Translations under genes and position numbers: made by a program
Shown: positions 1 to 6,079 of the stretch, one piece after another
How the letters are laid out: the number at the start of each line of letters is the position of its first letter
Position numbering within the stretch: position 1 is the first letter of the stretch
Assembly (NCBI GenBank): GCA_002394465.1
Contig: DGTU01000157.1
Coordinates: forward strand, 1-9,711
Length of the DNA: 9,711 nt
Source: Treponema sp. UBA4328
Lineage (GTDB): Bacteria > Spirochaetota > Spirochaetia > Treponematales > Treponemataceae
Reading direction: 5' to 3'
The notes under the pieces: generated by a model
The model's database searches: none
Told to the model about the DNA's origin: nothing
Seen by the model: the letters and a program-made list of their open reading frames with translations, nothing else

Positions 1-787
1 GGTTTCCGAAGTTTCCGCTTGGAACTACACAGATGATTGCAGGATCTTCAATCTTGTTGTCGCCCCAGCTGCGTGAACGTACTGCAAGGCTTGAATACAT
101 ATAGTAGAAACTCTGAGGAAGAAGGCGTGAAATGTTGATTGAGTTAGCTGAAGAAAGGCGGAGCTTTGAGCGAAGTTCATTGTCAGTAAAGGCCGTCTTT
201 ACAAGCTTCTGGCAGTCATCGAAAGTGCCCTTTACCTTGAGAGCACGTACGTTTCCGTCGAATGTTGAAAGCTGTTTTTCCTGAAGCGGAGAAATCTTTC
301 CTTCCGGATAAAGGATTGTAACGTCAAGGCCCGGTACATTGTGGAAAGCTGAACCTACAGCTGAGCCTGTGTCGCCTGAAGTTGCAACGAGGATGTGGAG
401 TGGTGTAGATTCTGATTTGTTGAAATATGACATTACGCGTGCCATAAAGCGTGCACCGAAATCCTTGAAGGCGCAGGTCGGACCGTGGAAAAGTTCAAGA
501 ACATAAGAAACCTTGTCTACAGGAACAACCGGAGCAGTAAAAGGATATGCATCTGCAATGATTGCCTGAAGGTCTGCGTCCGGAATCTCTCCTTCAACGT
601 ATGGTTTTGCCATTTCAAAGGCAATGTCGCGGAAAGAAGGTTCAGGAACTTTTTCGATGAAAGCACGGTCAAGCTTCGGGAAGTTTACCGGAATGTAAAG
701 TCCACCGGTCTTTTCGTTCATTCCGCTCATTACGGCTGTCTTGAAAGTTGTTTTAACGCTTTTGTCTCTTGTGTCTGTATAAATCAT
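1..787 (-). CDS. thrC: Threonine synthase, N-terminal part (cut by the window edge)
   Basis: This is a PLP-dependent lyase that converts O-phospho-L-homoserine to L-threonine, the last step of threonine synthesis, in the cytoplasm. Translating the minus strand from ATG at 785-787 gives 262 residues before the edge. They include the PLP site ELFHGPTCAFKDFGARF, with the Schiff-base lysine at K108 (E. coli ThrC uses K107), then VATSGDTGSAVGSAF and a closing VPSGNFGN phosphate-binding motif. Family members are about 430-460 residues, so roughly the last 40% lies outside. The start is supported by AAGGA nine bases upstream and by the normal distance from the N-terminus to the lysine. It follows the lipoprotein gene on the same strand after a 47-nt gap with no convincing terminator or strong promoter, so it may be cotranscribed with it. 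No frameshift or missing residue is seen. Identity is very secure. Confidence 0.95.
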   Translation of the reverse strand, partial: MIYTDTRDKSVKTTFKTAVMSGMNEKTGGLYIPVNFPKLDRAFIEKVPEPSFRDIAFEMAKPYVEGEIPDADLQAIIADAYPFTAPVVPVDKVSYVLELFHGPTCAFKDFGARFMARVMSYFNKSESTPLHILVATSGDTGSAVGSAFHNVPGLDVTILYPEGKISPLQEKQLSTFDGNVRALKVKGTFDDCQKLVKTAFTDNELRSKLRLSSANSINISRLLPQSFYYMYSSLAVRSRSWGDNKIEDPAIICVVPSGNFGN

Positions 788-834
788 TCCTGTCAGTCCT
801 TATATTTTAAGTTTATTTTTCTGTATTTAACTGC

Positions 835-1821
835 TTACATTCCGTAAACAAGTGCTTCAGTAAAATAAGCTGCAAGTTCAGTACGTGCTGCTGAAAGTGC
901 TGCCCATTCATTTTTATCAGTTATCGTTACGGTTTTTGAAGTCTGGTATGTAACGGATCCGTCTGCAAGGTTCATGCTTTTAACTGTTCCTGTTACCGTA
1001 CAGGTATATCCGTTTTCATTATGTTCAGGAGCAGAGTCGAATTTGACGGTTCCGAAGATAAGGAATTTTGAATAGGATCCGACTGTCCTTTTTGCATTGC
1101 TGTAAATCCTGTCTTCGTCACCAGTAATGACGGCGTTTGTAATGTCGACTGGTGCATTTCCGATTCTTGTAAAGCCTGAACGCATGAGGTGCTTGAGAAG
1201 TTCGCTTGATGCAGGAAGGTTTCCTGTTATCGGTTTGCCTGAAGCATTGAAGTCGACTACTGCAATCGTACCGCCGGCGCTCTTGAGGTTTGTAGATACT
1301 TTAAAAGGGGCCGTTACCATGAGGCTCTTTGCAAGTTCTGCAATCCTTACGTTTTCAAATTTTCCTGCCGGACATACTTTAATTACCGTGTTGAAAGTCC
1401 TTGAAGGCTGCTCAGGAAGGAATTCTGTAGTTCCTGCTTCATTTGTCGTGATGACTGAAGACGTATATTCGATTTCGTCATTGTTTCTTGCTGATGGTGA
1501 ATATACTGTAAGTTCAAAATTTGCTGCAGGAGTTTTGTCTGCCTTGAGAACCTGGAATCTGTATGGAGAAGCAAACTTTCTGCCCTGAGTTACTGCTTTT
1601 GGAGATGAAGTAACTGTGATTGAAATTCCGTTTACCTTGTCGCGGTATGCATTGAATACTGAATCGACGACATTAAGGCGGTTTACCGGTTTCGGCGTTT
1701 TTGCAGTTTCCTGAGTCGTCTCAGTCTGGTCTGTCGTATCAATACTGCTTACAGAAGTTGTTCCGCATGAAAAAAATATAAGCGCTGAAGCAAAAATAAT
1801 TGATCTGTAAAAAACTTTCAT
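835..1821 (-). CDS. Putative lipoprotein with a CsgG/LpoB-like C-terminal domain
   Basis: The 328-residue product begins with a short basic n-region and a hydrophobic stretch ending in ALIFFSC, a loose lipobox of the kind seen in spirochetes. Cys19 would be the lipidated residue, so the protein is probably membrane-anchored and exported. A Thr/Gln/Glu-rich linker (about 21-46) follows, then a region of likely beta strands (about 65-175), then a second domain from about 183. That domain opens with GGTIAVVDF and continues through SKFLIFGTVKF (251-261) and LADGSVTYQTSKTVTI (285-300). The pattern IAV-x-F, then a strand ending in F/L-x-G-x-V, then a DG-S turn and another strand recalls the CsgG/LpoB/TolB-N family of periplasmic lipoproteins. 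That is a fold-level resemblance by eye, not a firm assignment. The start has GAGGA four bases upstream and a good promoter. The specific function is unknown. Confidence 0.8.
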   Translation of the reverse strand: MKVFYRSIIFASALIFFSCGTTSVSSIDTTDQTETTQETAKTPKPVNRLNVVDSVFNAYRDKVNGISITVTSSPKAVTQGRKFASPYRFQVLKADKTPAANFELTVYSPSARNNDEIEYTSSVITTNEAGTTEFLPEQPSRTFNTVIKVCPAGKFENVRIAELAKSLMVTAPFKVSTNLKSAGGTIAVVDFNASGKPITGNLPASSELLKHLMRSGFTRIGNAPVDITNAVITGDEDRIYSNAKRTVGSYSKFLIFGTVKFDSAPEHNENGYTCTVTGTVKSMNLADGSVTYQTSKTVTITDKNEWAALSAARTELAAYFTEALVYGM

Positions 1822-1849
1822 AAATTCCTCTGTCTAAAATAATAGTACA

Positions 1850-1878
1850 ATTATAGAAAAAAGAGCATGTTTCTACAA
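1850..1878 (-). promoter_or_regulatory. Sigma-70 type promoter for the lipoprotein gene
   Basis: On the minus strand, TTGTAG (1878-1873) and a perfect TATAAT (1855-1850) are separated by exactly 17 bases. The predicted transcription start is near 1843, giving a leader of about 20 nt that contains the GAGGA ribosome site. This is one of the clearest promoters in the window and may also drive thrC. Confidence 0.7.
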
Positions 1879-1919
1879 GTACGCGCAAAAAAAAGAAATG
1901 AGCCGGAAAACACCTGTTC

Positions 1920-1948
1920 TTGAATAAATAATTCTGTCTGACTAGAAT
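1920..1948 (+). promoter_or_regulatory. Promoter for alr, placed for a leaderless transcript
   Basis: TTGAAT (1920-1925) and TAGAAT (1943-1948) are 17 bases apart, each hexamer differing from consensus at one or two positions. Only six bases (1949-1954) separate the -10 from the alr ATG, so the predicted transcription start falls at or within a base of the start codon. There is no room for a Shine-Dalgarno. Confidence 0.6.
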
Positions 1949-1954
1949 AAAAGA

Positions 1955-3127
1955 ATGAGACCGACAGTTGCCAGAATATATATAGAAAACCTGAAACATA
2001 ATTTAAAGACCATCCGTTCAAGAATCTCAAAGAAATCAAGGATGTGCGTTGCGATTAAGGCTGATGCATACGGACACGGGGCAGTGGAATGTGCAAAAGT
2101 TGCACTTGAATGCGGAACTGACTGTTTTGCCGTTGCTGCAATAAGTGAAGGCATTCAGCTTCGTGAAGCAGGAATTACCTGTCCGATTCTGGTACTGAGT
2201 CTTTGTTCGCCGGATGAAATGGACGATCTCGTACGCAATGACCTCACGCCGCTGGTTTTTGACGAAGAGTATATTACGGGAATTTCAGTATCGTGCCTCC
2301 GTCTGGGCAAGAAAGATTTTCCGGTTCATCTTGCAGTTGATACGGGTATGGGACGGATCGGCTGTCTTCCTGAAGAAGCTCCTTTTTATGCAAAAATGAT
2401 CGAAGACACGAAAGTGCTTAAGCTCGGCGGAATGTGTACGCATTTTTCCGTTGCTGACTCTATAGATGCGGATGATGAAGAATATACGAGAAAACAGTTC
2501 GAGCGTTTTATGTATGCCTGTGATCAGGTAAAGAACCTGGGAATCGATCCGGGGATACGGCACTGCTCGAACTCAGCCCTTACGCTCAATAATCCTGAAA
2601 TGCACCTCGATATGTGCAGGCCCGGAATCATCTGTTACGGTTATTATCCGGGAGACCTTACCCGCGAATACTTTGAAAATAAGGGCGATAAAGTTGACCT
2701 CAGGCCTGTAATGGCACTTGTTTCAAAAGTCGTTGCAATCCGAAAATTCGGAATCGGACATTCAATTTCTTACGGACGTACATGGACCAGCTCGAGGGAA
2801 ACGGACATCGGCGTTCTCCCGATCGGCTATGATGACGGACTTTTCAGAAGGTTTAATCAGACAAATGACGGCAGGGAAGGAAGCGGCCTTAAGGTAACGA
2901 TAGGCGGAAAACCATATCCTGTCCGCGGAAGGATATGCATGGATCAGTGCATGATTGACCTTGGAAAAGAAAGTGACGTCAAGCGCTGGGACGAAGCGGT
3001 AATTTTCGGTCCTCCTGAAAGCGGTGCCTTGCAGAGTGCGGAAGAAATCGCCCGTGATACAAATACGATTTCGTATGAGATAACCTGTGGTATCTCGAAG
3101 CGCGTCCCGAGGGTGTATATTGAGTAA
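1955..3127 (+). CDS. alr: Alanine racemase
   Basis: This PLP enzyme interconverts L- and D-alanine and supplies D-Ala for peptidoglycan stem peptides. The N-terminal TIM-barrel carries the PLP motif CVAIKADAYGHG with the Schiff-base lysine at K35. The C-terminal beta domain carries SISYGRTW with the second catalytic base Tyr273, followed by IGVLPIGYDDGLFRR and GRICMDQCMIDLG, all characteristic of Alr. At 390 residues it is of normal length. The ATG at 1955 gives MRPTVARIYIENLKHNL, which matches the usual family start, so a downstream start is unlikely even though no ribosome binding site precedes it and the promoter -10 ends only six bases upstream. It is divergent from the lipoprotein gene and convergent with folC, whose stop lies 21 nt away. 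No oddities are seen in the active site. Confidence 0.96.
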   Translation: MRPTVARIYIENLKHNLKTIRSRISKKSRMCVAIKADAYGHGAVECAKVALECGTDCFAVAAISEGIQLREAGITCPILVLSLCSPDEMDDLVRNDLTPLVFDEEYITGISVSCLRLGKKDFPVHLAVDTGMGRIGCLPEEAPFYAKMIEDTKVLKLGGMCTHFSVADSIDADDEEYTRKQFERFMYACDQVKNLGIDPGIRHCSNSALTLNNPEMHLDMCRPGIICYGYYPGDLTREYFENKGDKVDLRPVMALVSKVVAIRKFGIGHSISYGRTWTSSRETDIGVLPIGYDDGLFRRFNQTNDGREGSGLKVTIGGKPYPVRGRICMDQCMIDLGKESDVKRWDEAVIFGPPESGALQSAEEIARDTNTISYEITCGISKRVPRVYIE

Positions 3128-3148
3128 AGGCTGCCACAGAGGGATTTT

Positions 3149-4594
3149 TTATTTCTGCAAAAATTTCTTTACTTCGGCGATCAGGTAGAATGAGCCTGTC
3201 ACGAGAAGGATTGATTTATGAGCGTCCGCATAAGCGAACGCTTTTTTTATCTGGGCTTCAAAATCTTCAGTGAGGTCGTATGGAATCTCAGCCTTGTCAA
3301 AAGCGTCTGCAAGTGTATTTAAATCCGACTGCTTTACGTTTCCGGGCTTCGTAAGGAAAACTGAAGTGAGCCTGTTTTTGAAAAGCGGTGCAATGTCCTC
3401 AGCATCCTTGTCGGCAGCACAGGCGAAGAGAAGTGTACCGTCCTGTGTTCCGAATACCTTATCCATTGTTTCCATCGTAAAACGTACGCTGTTTACGGTA
3501 TGAGCTCCATCAAGTACAAGGAACGGAATGTTTTCGTATTGTGCCGGATTCTGGATGATTTCAAAGCGGGCAGGAAGGGATGCTTTTGAAAGTCCCCGTG
3601 CAATTGTTTCTTCAGAAATCTCAGGAACTGCAATCCTGACGGCAAGCGCTGCAAGTGCAGCATTTTCAGCCTGATAACGACCGGTCATCTGTAATGAAGT
3701 TTGTATAGTGGTTTTAAATAATTTTGAAGAAAAACTAACGTTCATTAGTGAAAAATAACTGTTTTTTACTGAAATAGTATTATTTTGTATACAGTTTTTG
3801 TTAAAATTTGGATTATTTGCTACTAAATTTGTATTATTTTTTATACAGTTGCATATATTTTTGATATTAAAATCTAAATCTTTGATTACATCATCAGCAA
3901 AATAAAACTGTGCATGTTTTTCACGTGCTATATCCTCAAAAACTTTACGGACTTCGGATCTTTGTGCTGCTATTACGACAGGCGTATTTTCCTTTATGAT
4001 TCCGCCCTTTTCATAAGCTATTTTTTCAAGCGTATCGCCTAAGAATTCCGTATGCTCAAGTTCAATCGGTGTAATGACTGAAACTTTCGGCTTTATTATA
4101 TTTGTTGAATCAAGGCGGCCTCCAAGACCTACTTCAAAAACTGAATAATCAACCTTTGCCTGCCTGAAAACAAGGAATGAAAAAAGCGTAACGAGTTCAA
4201 ACCATGTGACAGGACGCTGCCCCGGAAGTTCTTCTGCTGGGATTGACTTGACGCCGTTCATGATTTCTTCAACGGCATTATTGTATGCTTCTTCTTCAAA
4301 CGCACCGTGTGGACCTGATACGCGTTCAATAAAATCAAGGATGTGCGGTGAAGTATAAAGGCCTGTCTTAAAGCCTGCTTCATCAAGAATCGATGCGATG
4401 AACATAGAAACAGAGCCTTTTCCCTTGCTTCCTGCGACATGAAAGCAGGGGCTGAAATCCTGAGGCCGGCCGAATTTTTCGCAGAAGAATTTCATGGTAT
4501 CCAGCCAGAAAATGTTCTTTTTCGGGGTTTTCTCAAAGTTTAAATATGAATCGATCCAGGACTCAAGTTTTTCGATTGAAGCAAGTTTTTTCAT
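3149..4594 (-). CDS. folC: Folylpolyglutamate synthase / dihydrofolate synthase with an AT-rich insertion
   Basis: This is a Mur-ligase-family ATP-dependent enzyme that adds glutamate to folates, and in bifunctional forms to dihydropteroate. The P-loop is GSKGKGS (55-61). It is followed by TSPHILDFIERV (81-92), the VFEVGLGGRLDSTN block (152-165) and ITPIELEHTEFLG (174-186). The C-terminal glutamate ligase domain starts around MTGRYQAENAALAALA (303-318) and has LDGAHTVNS (361-369). Its 481 residues exceed the usual 420-440. The excess sits at about 238-300, an Asn-rich low-complexity insertion whose DNA is far more AT-rich than the rest of the gene. The reading frame stays open through it, and all core motifs lie on either side, so the enzyme is probably functional. 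The ATG has no Shine-Dalgarno, and a perfect -10 lies seven bases upstream. Whether it also has dihydrofolate synthase activity cannot be told from sequence. Confidence 0.94.
   Translation of the reverse strand: MKKLASIEKLESWIDSYLNFEKTPKKNIFWLDTMKFFCEKFGRPQDFSPCFHVAGSKGKGSVSMFIASILDEAGFKTGLYTSPHILDFIERVSGPHGAFEEEAYNNAVEEIMNGVKSIPAEELPGQRPVTWFELVTLFSFLVFRQAKVDYSVFEVGLGGRLDSTNIIKPKVSVITPIELEHTEFLGDTLEKIAYEKGGIIKENTPVVIAAQRSEVRKVFEDIAREKHAQFYFADDVIKDLDFNIKNICNCIKNNTNLVANNPNFNKNCIQNNTISVKNSYFSLMNVSFSSKLFKTTIQTSLQMTGRYQAENAALAALAVRIAVPEISEETIARGLSKASLPARFEIIQNPAQYENIPFLVLDGAHTVNSVRFTMETMDKVFGTQDGTLLFACAADKDAEDIAPLFKNRLTSVFLTKPGNVKQSDLNTLADAFDKAEIPYDLTEDFEAQIKKAFAYADAHKSILLVTGSFYLIAEVKKFLQK
3721..3900 (-). 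repeat. AT-rich low-complexity insertion in folC with an 18-codon direct repeat
   Basis: Counting bases gives 36 G+C in these 180 positions (20%), against 29 of 60 (48%) in the adjoining stretch 3601-3660. Two 20-mers, 3777-3796 and 3831-3850, match at 19 of 20 positions and are 54 bases apart, exactly 18 codons. They encode NCIQNNT (267-273) and NCIKNNT (249-255). Residues 243-285 contain 15 asparagines in 43. It lies in the loop between the ATPase domain and the conserved MTGRYQAENAALA helix, where length variation would be tolerated. Confidence 0.8.
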
Positions 4595-4601
4595 AAACAG
4601 A

Positions 4602-4607
4602 ATTATA
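4602..4607 (-). promoter_or_regulatory. Perfect -10 hexamer immediately upstream of folC
   Basis: TATAAT on the minus strand lies seven bases (4601-4595) before the folC ATG. The region 16-18 bases further upstream has no good -35 match, and there is no TG extension, so the promoter is incomplete by sequence. If used, the mRNA would begin at or next to the start codon. Confidence 0.4.
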
Positions 4608-4642
4608 GTGATTACGCCTTATTTACGCGAGTGAATTTAAAC

Positions 4643-4902
4643 GGCATTAATTTCTAGAAAATTTAATGTTTAGTTAAAATTGACTACCGGTCGCATAAAT
4701 GCGGGTCAAAACCGTGCGCTGGCGCACTACACGCTGTTTGTGGCAATGGAACCCATTTAATGCCGCTTCGCAGCATCCACAAACAGAGTGTTTTTGCCCG
4801 CCTTTCTGCTTCCTCCCGTCAATTTTAATTGAATTTTAACTGAGTCGGAATTAATGCTGATTAAATGTTTTTGAAAATTGACTGCCGCCACATAACCGCG
4901 GG
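4643..4902. repeat. Degenerate direct repeat of about 60 nt, two copies
   Basis: Copy 1 (4643-4705) and copy 2 (4847-4902) share the same order of blocks: GGxATTAAT, then TTTAATGTTT or TTAAATGTTT, then AAAATTGACT, then xCCG, then CATAA, then GCGGG. The core halves, 4676-4705 and 4874-4902, agree at roughly three quarters of positions with one gap. Copy 1 is the left part of the folded element at 4674-4828. Copy 2 stands alone just before the trpS promoter. This suggests duplication of, or flanking by, a repeat unit. No gene of useful length is seen here. Confidence 0.65.
4674..4828. repeat. Nested inverted-repeat element capable of a cloverleaf-like fold
   Basis: Four sets of arms nest in register. 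The outer arms TTAAAATTGAC (4674-4684) and GTCAATTTTAA (4818-4828) pair 11/11. The second arms GCGGGTCAAAA (4701-4711) and TTTTTGCCCGC (4791-4801) pair 9/11. The third arms CTGTTTGTGG (4734-4743) and CCACAAACAG (4777-4786) pair 10/10. Between the second and third left arms lies the hairpin GTGCGC-TG-GCGCAC (4714-4727). Inside the third stem lie two small hairpins: AATGG-AAC-CCATT (4745-4757) and a TGC/GCA plus GC/GC stem (4761-4775). It sits in the 374-nt gap (4595-4968) between divergent folC and trpS. It encodes no evident protein and does not resemble tmRNA, 6S, RNase P or SRP RNA. It could be a dispersed palindromic repeat (REP/MITE-like) or a structured RNA, and sequence alone does not decide. 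Confidence 0.7.
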
Positions 4903-4914
4903 AGAAAAATCATA

Positions 4915-4943
4915 TGGATAAAGTCGGGGGATTCTGATATAAT
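4915..4943 (+). promoter_or_regulatory. Extended -10 promoter for trpS
   Basis: TGATATAAT (4935-4943) is a perfect -10 with the TGn extension. A weak -35, TGGATA (4915-4920, 4/6 matches), lies 17 bases upstream. The predicted start near 4950 gives a leader of about 19 nt holding the GAGGA ribosome site. This promoter begins just downstream of the second direct-repeat copy. Confidence 0.65.
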
Positions 4944-4968
4944 TCTGCGCATTAATAACGAGGAATAT

Positions 4969-6054
4969 ATGTCAGAAGAACTTGAAACTAATGCAGATAA
5001 AATCCTGGCTGAAGCCATGAGGATGAGTGAAAAAATTGAGGCTGATATTGCAGTTAATCCGAAAAAATACCGCGTGCTGACCGGAGACCGCCCGACCGGC
5101 CGTCTTCATATCGGTCACTATTTCGGCTCCCTCAAAAACCGCGTACGCCTTTCAAAACTCGGCGTTCCGACTATGATTCTGATTGCAGACTATCAGGTTC
5201 TTACCGACCACGATGCATTTGATAAAATCAGCGAAAATACAAAGCAGCTTGTAATCGACTATCTTGCAGCCGGAATTGAACCGGGCGAGAATGTGTGCAT
5301 TTATCCGCACAGTCATGTTCCTGAGGCAAACCAGCTCATGGTTCCGTTCCTTACGCTTGTAACGAAAAGCGACCTTGACCGCAATCCGACCGTAAAAGAT
5401 GAAATGGCTAAGTCAACGATTCCGCTCAACGCAGGAATGTACACTTATCCTGTTCATCAGGCTGTTGACATCCTTTTCTGTAAGGGGAACGTTGTTCCTG
5501 TAGGAAAAGACCAGCTCCCGCATCTTGAAATTGCACGCCAGATTGCGCGCCGCTTTAACAATAAATTCTGTAAGAATTCTGAGCCTGTTTTCCCTGAGCC
5601 GCATGCACTTCTTTCAAAAACTCCGATGATTATGGGCCTTGACGGAAGCGCTAAAATGTCAAAATCGCTCGGAAACACAATCATGCTTAGTGCAACTGAT
5701 GACGAGACTGCAAAGGCTGTCAAAAAGGCAAAGACTGACCAGGACAGGCACATCACTTATGATCCTGTGAACCGCCCGGAAGTTGCAAACCTTCTGAGAA
5801 TTATTTCTCTCTGTACGGATGAAACTCCGGAAGCAATTGCTGAAAGAATCGGTGACGGCGGTGGCGGAATGCTCAAAAATACGCTTACCGAGGCATTGAA
5901 CGAGCACCTCAGGCCGATGCGCGCAAAACGTGCCGAACTTGAACAGCAGCCTGAACTTATCAAAAAAGTCCTTAACGAAGGCGTTGAAAAAGCGCGTGAA
6001 ATTGCTTCTAAAACCCTTCTCGAAGTACGCCATGTGATGAAACTGGAGATATAG
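4969..6054 (+). CDS. trpS: Tryptophanyl-tRNA synthetase
   Basis: This class I aminoacyl-tRNA synthetase charges tRNA-Trp with tryptophan using ATP in the cytoplasm. The HIGH signature appears as RPTGRLHIGHYFGSL (HIGH at 47-50). The KMSKS loop is AKMSKSLGN (KMSKS at 229-233), and the Trp-binding region includes MYTYPVHQAVDILFCKGNVVPVGKDQ. Its 361 residues slightly exceed the typical 325-345 because about 33 residues precede the conserved YRVLTGDRPTG strand. E. coli TrpRS starts only a few residues before the same point. The extension is acidic and probably helical (NADKILAEAMRMSEKIEADI). The upstream ATG is favoured because GAGGA lies four bases before it and an extended -10 is correctly spaced. 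It is convergent with the ATP-grasp gene, with 25 nt between stops and no clear terminator hairpin. Single-gene transcription unit. Confidence 0.96.
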   Translation: MSEELETNADKILAEAMRMSEKIEADIAVNPKKYRVLTGDRPTGRLHIGHYFGSLKNRVRLSKLGVPTMILIADYQVLTDHDAFDKISENTKQLVIDYLAAGIEPGENVCIYPHSHVPEANQLMVPFLTLVTKSDLDRNPTVKDEMAKSTIPLNAGMYTYPVHQAVDILFCKGNVVPVGKDQLPHLEIARQIARRFNNKFCKNSEPVFPEPHALLSKTPMIMGLDGSAKMSKSLGNTIMLSATDDETAKAVKKAKTDQDRHITYDPVNRPEVANLLRIISLCTDETPEAIAERIGDGGGGMLKNTLTEALNEHLRPMRAKRAELEQQPELIKKVLNEGVEKAREIASKTLLEVRHVMKLEI

Positions 6055-6079
6055 GCTTGATTTTTGATTAATAAGTATG

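Noticed and set aside
485..847. Plus-strand open frame of 120 codons
   Set aside because: It runs antisense through the conserved thrC PLP-site region, has no ribosome site and encodes nothing recognisable.
1127..1588. Plus-strand open frame of 153 codons inside the lipoprotein gene
   Set aside because: It is antisense to a gene with a good promoter, ribosome site and signal peptide. The open frame follows from codon bias on the other strand.
3128..3160. T6 run after alr as an intrinsic terminator
   Set aside because: No stem longer than three base pairs precedes the T run.
3721..3900. Frameshift or pseudogene in folC
   Set aside because: The frame is intact through the AT-rich part, and conserved motifs occur in order on both sides.
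4674..4828. Known structured RNA (tmRNA, 6S, RNase P, SRP) or a T-box before trpS
   Set aside because: None of the hallmark motifs of those RNAs is visible, and the trpS promoter lies downstream of the element, so it would not be in the trpS leader.
4643..4902. CRISPR array or attachment site
   Set aside because: Only two degenerate copies with a structured 'spacer', no cas genes, no integrase and no tRNA at this point.
5659..6033. Minus-strand open frame of 124 codons inside trpS
   Set aside because: It is antisense to the KMSKS half of TrpRS and has no initiation signals.
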